Assembly (NCBI GenBank): GCA_018335195.1
Contig: JAGXKN010000007.1
Coordinates: 1 to 64,000, forward strand
Length of the DNA stretch: 64,000 nt
From: Desulfobacterales bacterium
Lineage (GTDB): Bacteria; Desulfobacterota; Desulfobacteria; Desulfobacterales; Desulfosalsimonadaceae
Direction of reading: 5' to 3'
Each line of letters opens with the position of its first letter. Positions within the stretch are counted from its first letter, which is position 1. Position numbers and translations under genes: made by a program. Shown here in pieces: positions 14,445 to 23,047 of this stretch. Under the pieces are notes generated by a model. That model had not been told where the DNA came from and ran no database searches. It worked only from the letters and a program-made list of their open reading frames with translations.

Positions 14445-15113
14445 TTATCCCTGCCTCTCAGGCGCGTCTTCCGGAACCCGTTCGGGGTCTGCGGAGATCT
14501 GGAGATCAACCCTGCGGTTTTGTTCCCGGCCTTCGGCGGTTTCGTTGGTGGCCACCGGCTGGGATTCACCGTATCCCCGTGCCGTCAGACTCGAAATATC
14601 GATATCCTGGGACCGGAGATATTCCGCGACCCTTGAGGCCCGCAGCTCAGAGAGCCTTTGATTGTATGCGGCCGATCCCTTGCTGTCGGTATGCCCCTCA
14701 ACAATCACGATATTCTCGGGATACTCGGAAAATACCCGGGCGAGCTCATCGAGTTTTGCTTTCTCAGAAGGGCGGATGTCCGCCTTGTCGAAATCAAACA
14801 GGATGTTCATGGTCGCGTCAATTTCCTTGGTATCTTCGTTATAGGTAACATTTTCCATTCCCCGAACGGTTTCGAGCTTTTTGGCCTGCTGCTCCATGCG
14901 GTAGCCGATAAGGCCCCCGATCCCGGCGCCGGCAGCCGCACCGATGACCGCGCCGCCTTCTTTGTGGCCGGACTGGTGGCCGATAATCGCGCCGAGCAGA
15001 CCTCCGGCGACCGCACCGGCTCCCGCACCCTTGGTTGTTTTGTTGGCGCCGCACCCGGCAAGAGCAATCGCCAGCGGGATTATCACCATTAAATACAGCC
15101 ATTTCTTTTTCAT
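14445..15113 (-). CDS. OmpA-family peptidoglycan-associated lipoprotein
   Basis: The 222-residue protein has a lipobox LALAGC with lipid-carrying Cys 21, then a glycine-zipper stretch (about 30-70) and a C-terminal OmpA-like domain. It includes NILFDFDKADIRPSEKAKLD, VEGHTDSKGS and the peptidoglycan-binding LSELRASRVAEYL helix, followed by NRRVDLQI. It should sit in the outer membrane and bind the cell wall non-covalently. The zipper plus OmpA combination resembles SmpA/YiaD-like lipoproteins. It is the first gene of the envelope cluster running to 11827. Confidence 0.93.
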   Translation of the reverse strand: MKKKWLYLMVIIPLAIALAGCGANKTTKGAGAGAVAGGLLGAIIGHQSGHKEGGAVIGAAAGAGIGGLIGYRMEQQAKKLETVRGMENVTYNEDTKEIDATMNILFDFDKADIRPSEKAKLDELARVFSEYPENIVIVEGHTDSKGSAAYNQRLSELRASRVAEYLRSQDIDISSLTARGYGESQPVATNETAEGREQNRRVDLQISADPERVPEDAPERQG

Positions 15114-15283
15114 CTGATCACCTCCGGTAGTTTACAAAAAATCCATCGCGGACACCCGCTGATATATTTTAAAAACCTACAAGAGAAATCTAACACCTGG
15201 TCTCGGAAAAAACAACGGAAATAGGGGTGGGGTTGACGTGAAAACGTTCAAGGTCCTGCAGAAAAGAAAATTTGTCCGGCGCC

Positions 15284-18253
15284 TCAGCCGGCCAGTTCCA
15301 CCCGGTTTTTGCCGCCTTTTTTGGCCCGGTACATGGCCCGGTCCACACGGCTTAAGAGCTGGTTTTCTCCTTCGCCCGGCCGGTATTCGACCACTCCGAA
15401 GCTGCATGTGACCCTGCCGGCAACGGGGATTTTTTTCGCAGCAATCAGCCCGCGCAAGTTTTCGGCCAGGACGGCTGCGCCCTTGCCCGTTGTTTCCGGG
15501 CAGAGGACGAGAAATTCCTCGCCGCCCCAGCGGCCGAGGGTGTCGGCATTCCGGACACTTGACTGCAGAAATTCGGCCAGTTCCTGGAGAACGGTGTCTC
15601 CGGCCTGATGCCCGTATGAATCGTTGATTTCCTTGAAGCTGTCCACGTCCAGCATAATCACGGAAAAGGGTTGCCCGGTTCGCTGGACCCGTTTGATCTC
15701 GTTTAGCAGGATATCCTCGAATTTCATCCGGTTGAAGATTCCAGTGAGCGGGTCTGTAATTGAGAGCCGTTCCAGTTCCCGGCTTTTAATGGCCAGGGCC
15801 TCGTGGGCCGCGCCGAGTTTCCGGTTTAAACGGGCAAGCTTTCTGTTCCAGAAAAGAAACAGACTCAGCAAAAGGGCCGCGGCCCCGAGTATCTGCAGCA
15901 AAAGGATGGTGTCAAAACCCTTATCATATCTTACGGACAGCCATTTTCTCGTGATCCGGCTTACCTCCCGCTCGGTAAGCGACTCCAGGGCCTTGTTCAT
16001 AATGGAGTTCAGGATCAGGTCATCGCTTCTGATGCCCAGGCCAAGGGACTCCTTGTAAGGTGTCTGCCCGGCGATTTTCAGATCATAGAGACCCAGTTCG
16101 TGGATTGCGTGGCTGACCCGGTGCAGAGTGCCCACGGCGGCATCGGCCTCCCCTTTGGAGACACTCTGAAGCGCCTGGTTCAGGTCGGGATAAAATTGAA
16201 GATCAATCCGGGGAAAGTGTTCTTTGAAGTAGCTTCCTGTGGGGTTGTTGTCCACGATGGCCACCTGCTTGCCTTCCAGTGCGTGCAGAGCCTGTATATA
16301 TGGCTGCCCGTGTCTTACCACCATTACATTGACGGATTTGATATACGGCTTGGAGACAACAAAGCCGCGTTGTTCCGGGTTGCTCCTGGACACGCTGGAC
16401 AGGAGATCGGACCTGCCGTTTTCCAGGGCCGCCAGGCTTTCCTGCCAGCTTTTCGTGGAGAGCCCCCGGATTGGAATGCCGATTCTTTCCGAGAGCAGAT
16501 CCATGACGTCCGCAGCAATCCCCCTGCAGGAACCGTTTTCATCGATTTCTTCAAAGGGCAGCCAGGCGGGATGGAAAGCGATGCGGAGTTCCTGCTTTTC
16601 TTCAAGCCACTGGCGTTCCCTGGGAGACAGCAGGATTTTAGGGGTGCCGGGCTCCGGAACATCCTGATTTAGCCAGCGCCTGTAGAGCCCGGCCCGCTCC
16701 TCCCGGGTGACCTTGTCCATGGCTTTTTGCAGGATATCCCGCAGGATCGTTCTGTCCTTTTTTACCCCTATGGATACGGGCGTGTTTTCGAAATGCCGGC
16801 TGTCCATGATCGGCACGCTTTTGAGGTCCGTGAGAAAATGCTCGGTGATCAGGTAGTCGAAAACCGGCTTTTCAGACAGGGCGGCCTCCACTTTTCCGGA
16901 AGAAACCGCCTTGAGGCAGCTCAGCGTATCTTTTTCGGCTACTGCCTGCAACTCGGGATAGTACTTCCTCAGTAACTCCTGGTAGTAAAAATCCGCCGGC
17001 ACAGCCACCTTCTTTCCGGCCAGGTCCTCCAGGTTGGTGAACCGTTCGTTTCCCTTGCGGACCACGATGCCGGAAAAAATGGTGAAATACGGATCCGTAA
17101 AAGCGATGGTCTTCCGCCGGTTCGGCGTTTCCACGATATCGCAGAGGCAGTCCAGGTCCCGGGTCTGCACTGAATCCATAAATTCTCCCCAGTCGGCCCC
17201 GGAGACATACGCGATTTCGATGTTCAGTTTGTCTGCCAAAAGGTTCATATAATCGACGCAAAAGCCCTTGGGCCTGCCATTTTCATGGAAGTTAAACGGC
17301 GGCCAGTTCTTCAGATTGTCCACCTTGAGCACCGGGTTTTTGCGCAAAAAGACCTTTTCCTCGGTGCTGAGTTCGGGTTTCCGGGTTTGCTCCCCGGGGA
17401 TCCACTTCTGGGCCAGCTCCACCTTTTCCTTGTCCGTTAAATCATCCATGGCTTTCTGCAGGATGTCCCGGAGCAGGTGCATCTCCTGGCGCACGGCGAT
17501 GTGAAGACCCTGGGGGCCCAGCTCCGGGGCCTCGGTCTCGCCGCAGATTTCCAGGCCGCCCAGAAAGCGCGTGGCCATAAGATAGGCTACGGTCCCCAGA
17601 TATCCGATGTAGGCGTCCGCCTCGCCGTATGCCACGGCCTCCAGTCCCTGCAGGGCGTTTTGTACCGCAAGCACTTTGATTTCCAGATACGAGCTGTCAA
17701 GCACCTCCTTTTGCTTATATCTTTCTGCCGCCGCAACAGTCCTGCCCTCCAGGTCTTCAACCGTCTGGATGGATTGATCGTCTTTTCTGGCCACAATCAC
17801 ATAGGGCAGCTCCAGGTACGGCTCGGTGAAGCTCATGAACTGTTTTCGGTTCTCGGATATCCACAGGCAGGGCAGGAGGTCGATTTTCCCGTCTTTGAAC
17901 AGCCCCAGCAGCTCAAACCAGGTGTAGCCGTTTACGTATTCAAAGGAAATGCCCAGGCGCTGGCCCAGGAGCTCCAGGTGCTCAATGGCATAACCCTTGG
18001 GGCGCCCGTGTTCGCTGAAGTCAAAAGGCGGCCAGTCATCCTCGTTGCCCACCCGGATAACCGGATGTTTTTCCAGAAACGCCTGCTCCTGGGGTGTCAG
18101 GTCGATTTTCCGGACAACGGATTGCGGCGGGGCGGATTGACGGTCCGAATCCGGCTGATTGTCAGGGGCGCAGAAGCACTGCAGGGGAAAAAGGGCGGCA
18201 ACAAGACACGCAAACAGGAGAGACAAAGCCAGTCGGCCTGAAAATCGAATCAT
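15284..18253 (-). CDS. Diguanylate cyclase with three periplasmic solute-binding domains
   Basis: The protein has 989 residues from the ATG at 18253 (behind GGAAAA; a TTG at 18274 is less likely). A signal sequence leads into three tandem type-3 solute-binding domains (about 50-285, 295-530 and 545-780). The first two open with IRVGNEDDWPPFDF and LKVDNLKNWPPFNF, the third with LRIAFHPAWLPFEE. A transmembrane helix (about 785-805) precedes a GGDEF domain with active site GGEEF at about 910 and an RNAD inhibitory site at about 901. It should sense amino acids or similar ligands outside and make cyclic di-GMP inside, with product inhibition. No EAL domain. Three sensor modules are more than usual. 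Confidence 0.92.
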   Translation of the reverse strand: MIRFSGRLALSLLFACLVAALFPLQCFCAPDNQPDSDRQSAPPQSVVRKIDLTPQEQAFLEKHPVIRVGNEDDWPPFDFSEHGRPKGYAIEHLELLGQRLGISFEYVNGYTWFELLGLFKDGKIDLLPCLWISENRKQFMSFTEPYLELPYVIVARKDDQSIQTVEDLEGRTVAAAERYKQKEVLDSSYLEIKVLAVQNALQGLEAVAYGEADAYIGYLGTVAYLMATRFLGGLEICGETEAPELGPQGLHIAVRQEMHLLRDILQKAMDDLTDKEKVELAQKWIPGEQTRKPELSTEEKVFLRKNPVLKVDNLKNWPPFNFHENGRPKGFCVDYMNLLADKLNIEIAYVSGADWGEFMDSVQTRDLDCLCDIVETPNRRKTIAFTDPYFTIFSGIVVRKGNERFTNLEDLAGKKVAVPADFYYQELLRKYYPELQAVAEKDTLSCLKAVSSGKVEAALSEKPVFDYLITEHFLTDLKSVPIMDSRHFENTPVSIGVKKDRTILRDILQKAMDKVTREERAGLYRRWLNQDVPEPGTPKILLSPRERQWLEEKQELRIAFHPAWLPFEEIDENGSCRGIAADVMDLLSERIGIPIRGLSTKSWQESLAALENGRSDLLSSVSRSNPEQRGFVVSKPYIKSVNVMVVRHGQPYIQALHALEGKQVAIVDNNPTGSYFKEHFPRIDLQFYPDLNQALQSVSKGEADAAVGTLHRVSHAIHELGLYDLKIAGQTPYKESLGLGIRSDDLILNSIMNKALESLTEREVSRITRKWLSVRYDKGFDTILLLQILGAAALLLSLFLFWNRKLARLNRKLGAAHEALAIKSRELERLSITDPLTGIFNRMKFEDILLNEIKRVQRTGQPFSVIMLDVDSFKEINDSYGHQAGDTVLQELAEFLQSSVRNADTLGRWGGEEFLVLCPETTGKGAAVLAENLRGLIAAKKIPVAGRVTCSFGVVEYRPGEGENQLLSRVDRAMYRAKKGGKNRVELAG

Positions 18254-18398
18254 GTTTTTTCCGGTAAGCGGCAAACGATTTATCTCCGGAAAGCAGCCGA
18301 CGCCTTGCGGAATAAAAGCGATACGGGCTGTTGATTGATTACCAATATTTGCGAGATCGGATCGGCATCAACGGTATTGTCTCGGAACACGACATCGT

Positions 18399-18427
18399 AG
18401 GGGCGAACCTGTGTGTTCGCCCTTTTT
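18399..18427. repeat. Hairpin repeat GGGCGAAC-N6-GTTCGCCC
   Basis: An 8-bp perfect stem (18401-18408 with 18415-18422) with loop CTGTGT is followed on the plus strand by TTTTT. No plus-strand gene ends here, so it is better explained as a dispersed palindromic repeat of the 'GTAGGGGCGAAC' type than as a terminator. Confidence 0.55.
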
Positions 18428-18482
18428 CTTGAGAATCAAGAAATTTATACTAAAAATCGATATGTATGTAAAGCTCCCGGAG

Positions 18483-19682
18483 CTACACGGAGAGTTTTTC
18501 CCAGCGCAGCACGTGGGCAATCACGATGCCGGTAAGAAAACCCGCGGCCAAGTTGCTTGCCAGGGTGATGCCCAGAATCATGGCGACCACGAAAAAGTCC
18601 TTCCGGTTTTTGAGATCCATGATGGTCAGGGCCAGCTGGGCGCCTGCAAAAATCAGCAGGATGCCCAGCACCGACATGGGCAGCAGCTTTAGGAAATCAA
18701 TGATTCTGTTGCCCAGCACGATGGCCAGGCCGGCAAAAATGAGCCCGATGAACAGGTTGGAGCCCGCGGTGCGGGCGCCGAACCGGTAATGCGCAGCCAG
18801 TCCGCCCGCGCCGTGGCACAAGGGCATTCCGCCGGTGCAGAAACTGAAAAAGTTGGCCAGGGCCATACTCACACAGACTCTCCGGTTGGTTACCTTTGCT
18901 GATTTTTCCTTGAAATATTGTTTTGAAAGATCTGTATATGCCATCACTGCGTTGCCCAGAGTCATGGGAAGCTGGGGCAGCACCAGCACCAGCAGGGCAA
19001 AGGTAAAATCCGCCTGTGCCGGAAAACCGTAAGGCAGGATCCGCGGCAGATGGAATGAAAAACTGCCGGGTCCGAGCCCGGAGCCCGCCCCCAGCACAAG
19101 GCCTGCAATCAAACCGCCGCCCACCACGATCAGGCCCGCGGGAAACTTCTTGCTGTCCAGCAGCAGCAGGGTGATCAGGCCGCCGGCAACGCCGAGGATG
19201 ATGCCGACGGGTATCGGGCCGACTGCCTGGAGGGTGAGATATGGCTCTGCGGCATTCTGCAGCTCCTGGAAGCGGGATGTTCCGATCACAAACCCAACCC
19301 CGCTGGCGATCAGAAGCGTGCCCGTTGAGAGCTGAACGCCGCGGATGACTGAATCGGGCGTCCATTTGCGGATGGCATCAATGGCCCCGGTCAATCCGAC
19401 AACCAGGAGGACTGCGCCCATGAGCAGCGTTGCAGCCAGAATTTGGTCCGGCGTCATGGATCTTGCAATGGCATAGGCGCCAATGACCTTCATGGGCTGG
19501 ACCGGCACGGTCACCCCGAAGTAGATGCCCGACAGGATGAAGAAAAGGCCCAGGCTGAAAAAAAGGCCCATGGGATTAAGGCCGTTGAAAAGAATCATGG
19601 CAATGGCAATGGGCAGCAGGGTCCCGAGATCTCCAAGCGATCCGGCCAGTTCCATGCGATTGAATCTGAAGCGTTCGGTCAT
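18483..19682 (-). CDS. MOT1-type molybdate/sulfate transporter
   Basis: The 399-residue polytopic membrane protein has 10-12 hydrophobic helices. The N-terminal MELAGSLGDLGTLLPIAIAM and the internal FGVTVPVQPMKVIGAYAIA match the two signatures of the MOT1 molybdate transporter family, a branch of SulP-like permeases. A second half motif, FPAQADFTFALLVLVLPQLPMTLGNAV, is also typical. It should import molybdate (or sulfate or tungstate), which molybdoenzymes need. The ATG at 19682 follows AAGGAGC. The small gene at 19754-19966 directly precedes it and may be co-transcribed. Confidence 0.88.
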   Translation of the reverse strand: MTERFRFNRMELAGSLGDLGTLLPIAIAMILFNGLNPMGLFFSLGLFFILSGIYFGVTVPVQPMKVIGAYAIARSMTPDQILAATLLMGAVLLVVGLTGAIDAIRKWTPDSVIRGVQLSTGTLLIASGVGFVIGTSRFQELQNAAEPYLTLQAVGPIPVGIILGVAGGLITLLLLDSKKFPAGLIVVGGGLIAGLVLGAGSGLGPGSFSFHLPRILPYGFPAQADFTFALLVLVLPQLPMTLGNAVMAYTDLSKQYFKEKSAKVTNRRVCVSMALANFFSFCTGGMPLCHGAGGLAAHYRFGARTAGSNLFIGLIFAGLAIVLGNRIIDFLKLLPMSVLGILLIFAGAQLALTIMDLKNRKDFFVVAMILGITLASNLAAGFLTGIVIAHVLRWEKLSV

Positions 19683-19753
19683 GGATGCTCCTTTCCGGGG
19701 CCTGTGCCGCAGACCTTTGTCAGGCCTGCGGATGCATGCGGCAAAGCGCCGTG

Positions 19754-19966
19754 TCAGGATTGTGCTTGTTCGGACTCCCGGTAAACGATTGTTATGCTCA
19801 GGTTGCGTTCAATCTCGCCGTTGCGCGTGGTCATGGATTCGGACTGCAGCATGTCAACGATTTCAATACCCGGATTGGCGGCCAGCCATTGATTGATCTG
19901 GAGCTCATTGGGCGGGTTGATGTTGAGGGTGAAATAGGTGAATATCTTTGTTTTGAGCGGTTTCAT
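19754..19966 (-). CDS. Small conserved-looking protein of unknown function
   Basis: The protein has 70 residues starting at the ATG at 19966 behind GGAGGG; longer upstream frames lack a ribosome site. The sequence begins MKPLKTKIFTYFTLNINPPN and shows a beta-alpha-beta pattern with the C-terminal strand ERNLSITIVYRES, compatible with a small RNA-binding or ferredoxin-like fold. There is no signal or membrane segment. It lies 71 bases before the MOT1 transporter and 16 bases after the small membrane protein, all on the same strand, so the three probably form one transcript. Confidence 0.65.
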   Translation of the reverse strand: MKPLKTKIFTYFTLNINPPNELQINQWLAANPGIEIVDMLQSESMTTRNGEIERNLSITIVYRESEQAQS

Positions 19967-19982
19967 GACGCCCTCCGGCCTG

Positions 19983-20213
19983 TTACTTGTTGAACATCTC
20001 TTGTTTACCGGAAATTCCGGAAGTGAGTGCCTGCCAGAGAAGATAGAGGATATAACCGATAACCACCGCGGCGACAATGGCTATGATGATTTTAAGGATC
20101 AGTTTCGGCCGCAAATAGGTAATAATGGCCAGTGCCGCAAGGATGGCAATGGCAATGTAGGTGTGCGTGTGAAAAAAGCTGCCGGCCAGGTGAATCAGGT
20201 TGTCTATGTTCAT
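19983..20213 (-). CDS. Small inner-membrane protein
   Basis: The 76-residue protein contains two hydrophobic helices: about residues 18-34 (YIAIAILAALAIITYL) and 39-62 (LILKIIIAIVAAVVIGYILY). A short Arg-Pro-Lys turn between them suggests a hairpin with both ends on the same side. It has no cysteines or recognisable motif. The ATG at 20213 is preceded by AGCGGGAAAACA, a weak ribosome site. It is the first of three same-strand genes leading to the MOT1 transporter. The function is unknown. Confidence 0.6.
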   Translation of the reverse strand: MNIDNLIHLAGSFFHTHTYIAIAILAALAIITYLRPKLILKIIIAIVAAVVIGYILYLLWQALTSGISGKQEMFNK

Positions 20214-20512
20214 TGTTTTCCCGCTGCAGGTGAAGTATTCGGTAAAAAAGACTTTTCTTTTTACTTGTCGTTTTTTTCATCAAGCCTGACGGGTTGATAT
20301 TATAAATGAAACCGGCGCCGGCGAAAAGTTTTAAATCTTTTTTTCGGGCTGGCGGGTCACATAAACAATAGCCAGACTGAGGTTTGAAAAAAGCACATGC
20401 CGGCGCCACACAACAGTGGCGTTTTGAATTTTCAGCAGCAAAGGGTCAGTCATGGCAGCAAAATTTCTGATTCGGATTTAACAGGCATTCATTAAAAAAA
20501 CAGGCAGCGTTT

Positions 20513-20764
20513 TTATGATTTCTTCACCCGGACGGCAACCGAAGCTTCCATGTCTGCGATGATCTGCCGCAGAATCGGGCGCTCGCTCACGGGCCCGGAA
20601 TTGTTCCATCCGGCGCGAAGCGCCTGGTCTCTTTTTTCCCGGAAAGCCGCCACGCTGTCGACCAGTGACTGCCAAGCATACAGCTTTTGCACAACGTGGC
20701 GCTCTGCAGCTGTGAGTTCGCGCTCGGTATCAATCTTTCTGCCGCCGGAAAGTGTAATGATCAA
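20513..20764 (-). CDS. Small cytoplasmic protein of unknown function
   Basis: The frame is open from a TTG at 20818, but the best start is TTG at 20764, behind AAAGGACC, giving 83 residues beginning MIITLSGGRKIDTERELTAA. The chain is mainly helical and charged, with an AERHVVQKLYAWQSLVDSVAAF helix and a lysine-rich end, and no signal or membrane segment. It stands alone between small membrane genes and the cobalamin operon. I do not recognise a family. Coding potential is supported by the ribosome site and amino-acid composition only. Confidence 0.5.
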   Translation of the reverse strand: MIITLSGGRKIDTERELTAAERHVVQKLYAWQSLVDSVAAFREKRDQALRAGWNNSGPVSERPILRQIIADMEASVAVRVKKS

Positions 20765-20867
20765 GCGAGGTCCTTTATTTAAGGCGAATACATGATAAAA
20801 ACCGGATGTATATATCAATCCATAGCAAAACCCGCATTATTTTGGAACCCCCCATTTGGTAACGAGT

Positions 20868-20954
20868 TTATGCAATCGGGATGCCGTTTGCAAACAGCAC
20901 GATGTTGGATGCATAGTGCTTCTGGTAGCCGACCCGCTCCACTTTGTACTCGAA
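20868..20954 (-). pseudogene. Possible gene fragment downstream of the cobalamin operon
   Basis: After the cbiB stop, a minus-strand frame without a start reads FEYKVERVGYQKHYASNIVL, then FANGIPIA and TAA. The LFANGIP segment resembles the 'VLFVNGIPLA' strand of type I restriction HsdR subunits (recalled, not searched). It could be a tiny leftover of such a gene, or chance. Confidence 0.25.
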
Positions 20955-20987
20955 CGTGCAGAGAAAAGAAGAACAGGCCCGTCTTTC

Positions 20988-21941
20988 TTATAGGGCTGCA
21001 ATCGCTAATATGCTTGCAAGGCCTCCGGCAATCATCGCGGAAAGCAGCATCAGGCCGCAGGCTTGCAGGATATGTGACGGGCCGGGCAAGGGGAAGGCGG
21101 CGCCGATCCAGGGTTTGTCAACGCGTTTGCCATTATAGATGCCCGGTCCGATTAGGCGTACGCCAAGGGCGCCGGCAAATGCGGCTTCCGGCCGGCCGGC
21201 GTTGGGACTTTTGTGATTCTTGCCTTCTGCCAGGGACGTTGCAAAGGCCCTGCGGCCGGTGCCAAAGAGCAGGGCGGCGGCCAGGGATATGATCGGAACC
21301 GCCAGCCGCGCCGGGATCCAGTTTGCCATATCGTCGAGCCGGGCCGCGGGTTTGCCGAAGCGCTCATAGCGTGCGGTTTTGTAACCCACCATGGAATCGA
21401 GCGTGGAGGTCATCTTGAATGCAAGGGCCCCGGGTGCGCCCAGTACGGCGACAAAGAACAGGGGCGAGAGCACCCCGTCCACGAAGTTTTCCGCCACCGT
21501 TTCCACCGCGGCCCGGGCAATACCGGCCTCATCCATCTGATCCGTATCCCGGCTCACCAGCATGGCCGTCTGTCTTCGGGCCGCATGCAGGCTGCCGCCG
21601 GCCAGGGCGGCGTGCACTTTTTCCGCCTCAGTAAAAAGGCTTTTCACGGATAGGCACGTGTAAACCAGGAGGATTTCCAGCAGGGTCCGGGCGGCCGGAT
21701 GGACCCGGCCTGCCGCCCACACAGCGGCCAGGCCGAGCAGGTAGGTGCCTGCGACCAGGATGGCGGCAAAAACCAGGCCGGCGGTAAACCGAACGGCGAT
21801 GCGGCTGCGCAAACCCCTTTCCAGCCGGTCTGCGGCAAATCCCATCAGGCGCACGGGGTGGGGGAAGCCTTGCGGGTCGCCGAGGACCAGGTCCATCGCG
21901 AGCGCGGCGGCAATGACGTACCACGCGGAAAGCGGTGCCAT
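20988..21941 (-). CDS. cbiB: Adenosylcobinamide-phosphate synthase
   Basis: CbiB is a 317-residue inner-membrane enzyme that attaches aminopropanol phosphate to adenosylcobyric acid. Family marks are DLVLGDPQGFPHPVRLMG near residues 17-34, ETVAENFVDGVLSPLFFVAVLGAPGALAFK spread over about 145-180, and SMVGYKTARYERFGKPAARLDDMANW following. Four or five hydrophobic stretches fit the known topology. It is the last gene of the cobalamin operon; its ATG shares one base with the stop of the preceding CobD-like gene (TAATG). Later nucleotide-loop genes (cobU, cobS, cobT) are not in the window. Confidence 0.95.
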   Translation of the reverse strand: MAPLSAWYVIAAALAMDLVLGDPQGFPHPVRLMGFAADRLERGLRSRIAVRFTAGLVFAAILVAGTYLLGLAAVWAAGRVHPAARTLLEILLVYTCLSVKSLFTEAEKVHAALAGGSLHAARRQTAMLVSRDTDQMDEAGIARAAVETVAENFVDGVLSPLFFVAVLGAPGALAFKMTSTLDSMVGYKTARYERFGKPAARLDDMANWIPARLAVPIISLAAALLFGTGRRAFATSLAEGKNHKSPNAGRPEAAFAGALGVRLIGPGIYNGKRVDKPWIGAAFPLPGPSHILQACGLMLLSAMIAGGLASILAIAAL

Positions 21942-23047
21942 TACTTTTTCCCCGGCTTTCGGCCTGCTGCCCGATGCCGGGCGTATTCGGCGATCACCTG
22001 CGCGGCGCGTGCATTTGAATCCGGGTCTTTTAAGGATATGCGGAAATAATGTTCATCAAGCCCCCGGAAATTGCTGCAGTCCCGGATCAGGATCCTACGT
22101 GAAAGCATACGGGCGGCAATTTCCGGTGCGGTGAAAAAGGCGGCCCGCATCAGGACGAACGTCGCATGGGAAGGATACAGATCAAGTCCCGGCGTATCCG
22201 CCAGGCTTGCATACAGGTCCCTGCGCCGGGCATCCAGGGATTGCCGGGTTTTTCGGGCGTGGGCCCCGGCGGTCTCCCGGTTCTGGGCAATATATGAAAT
22301 TGCCGTCTGGGCCGGGGTGCTTACGCTCCAGGGCTGACAATCTTGCCGGATCTTTTGGGCAAGCGGCGCCGGGGCCACACAGAATCCCACCCGCAGACCC
22401 GGGATGCAGTGCATTTTGGACAGCGAGTGCAGCACCACCGTGTTGGGCAGGTCAAAGCGCGCCAGGGTGTGTTTTTTCGGGCCGGCGGCAAAGGGCAGGT
22501 AGGACTCGTCGACTACAAACAGCGTCTGCGGCAGCGCGCCGGCCAGGGCGGCCAGGTCCCCGGGGGCTGTCAGGCGGCCGGTGGGATTGTTGGGGTTGCA
22601 GAAATAGACCGCATCCGCATTTCTTGCGGCCGCAGCCAGCCGGTCCGGGTCCGGGCGGAATCCGTGCTCCGGCGTGCACATAAAAAATTCGGGATCGACC
22701 CGGTTAATCTTGAGGGCGTCTGCATAATCCGCATATGCGGGCCCCACCACCAGCGCTGATTCGAGCCTTAGGGCCCGCGGCAGCAGGTAGAGAAACTCTG
22801 TGGTCCCGCCCCCCGCGATCACCTGTTCTGCGGGAAGATCCTGCCAGTCGGCGTATGCGTGCACCGCGGAGGCGGCATCCACTTCCGGCAGGCGGCAGAC
22901 GTTGCCGATGCTTTCGGCCAGATGCGCCAGCAGACCGGGCATGGGGCCAAGCGGGTTGATGTTGGCGCTCATGTCCGTGATTTCTTCAAGCCGGCATCCC
23001 AGAGCGGATGCCGCGGCATAGATATTTCCTCCGTGTCCGTGGATCAT
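21941..23047 (-). CDS. cobD: Threonine-phosphate decarboxylase-like aminotransferase (cobalamin)
   Basis: The 368-residue class I/II PLP enzyme has NPNNPTG at 151-157, VVDESYLPF at 178-186 and the PLP lysine K211 in HSLSKMHCIPGLRVG. The N-terminal HGGNIYAAA is characteristic of L-threonine-O-3-phosphate decarboxylases, which make the (R)-1-aminopropan-2-ol phosphate used by CbiB; its position directly before cbiB agrees. Histidinol-phosphate aminotransferase is the nearest alternative but would not fit the operon. The ATG overlaps the cbiP stop by four bases. Confidence 0.9.
   Translation of the reverse strand: MIHGHGGNIYAAASALGCRLEEITDMSANINPLGPMPGLLAHLAESIGNVCRLPEVDAASAVHAYADWQDLPAEQVIAGGGTTEFLYLLPRALRLESALVVGPAYADYADALKINRVDPEFFMCTPEHGFRPDPDRLAAAARNADAVYFCNPNNPTGRLTAPGDLAALAGALPQTLFVVDESYLPFAAGPKKHTLARFDLPNTVVLHSLSKMHCIPGLRVGFCVAPAPLAQKIRQDCQPWSVSTPAQTAISYIAQNRETAGAHARKTRQSLDARRRDLYASLADTPGLDLYPSHATFVLMRAAFFTAPEIAARMLSRRILIRDCSNFRGLDEHYFRISLKDPDSNARAAQVIAEYARHRAAGRKPGKK

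Noticed and set aside
14258-14569. 103-codon minus-strand frame overlapping the OmpA gene end
   Set aside because: Most of it is out of frame with the OmpA lipoprotein. Only the last 50 codons are free of overlap and they lack a placed ribosome site.
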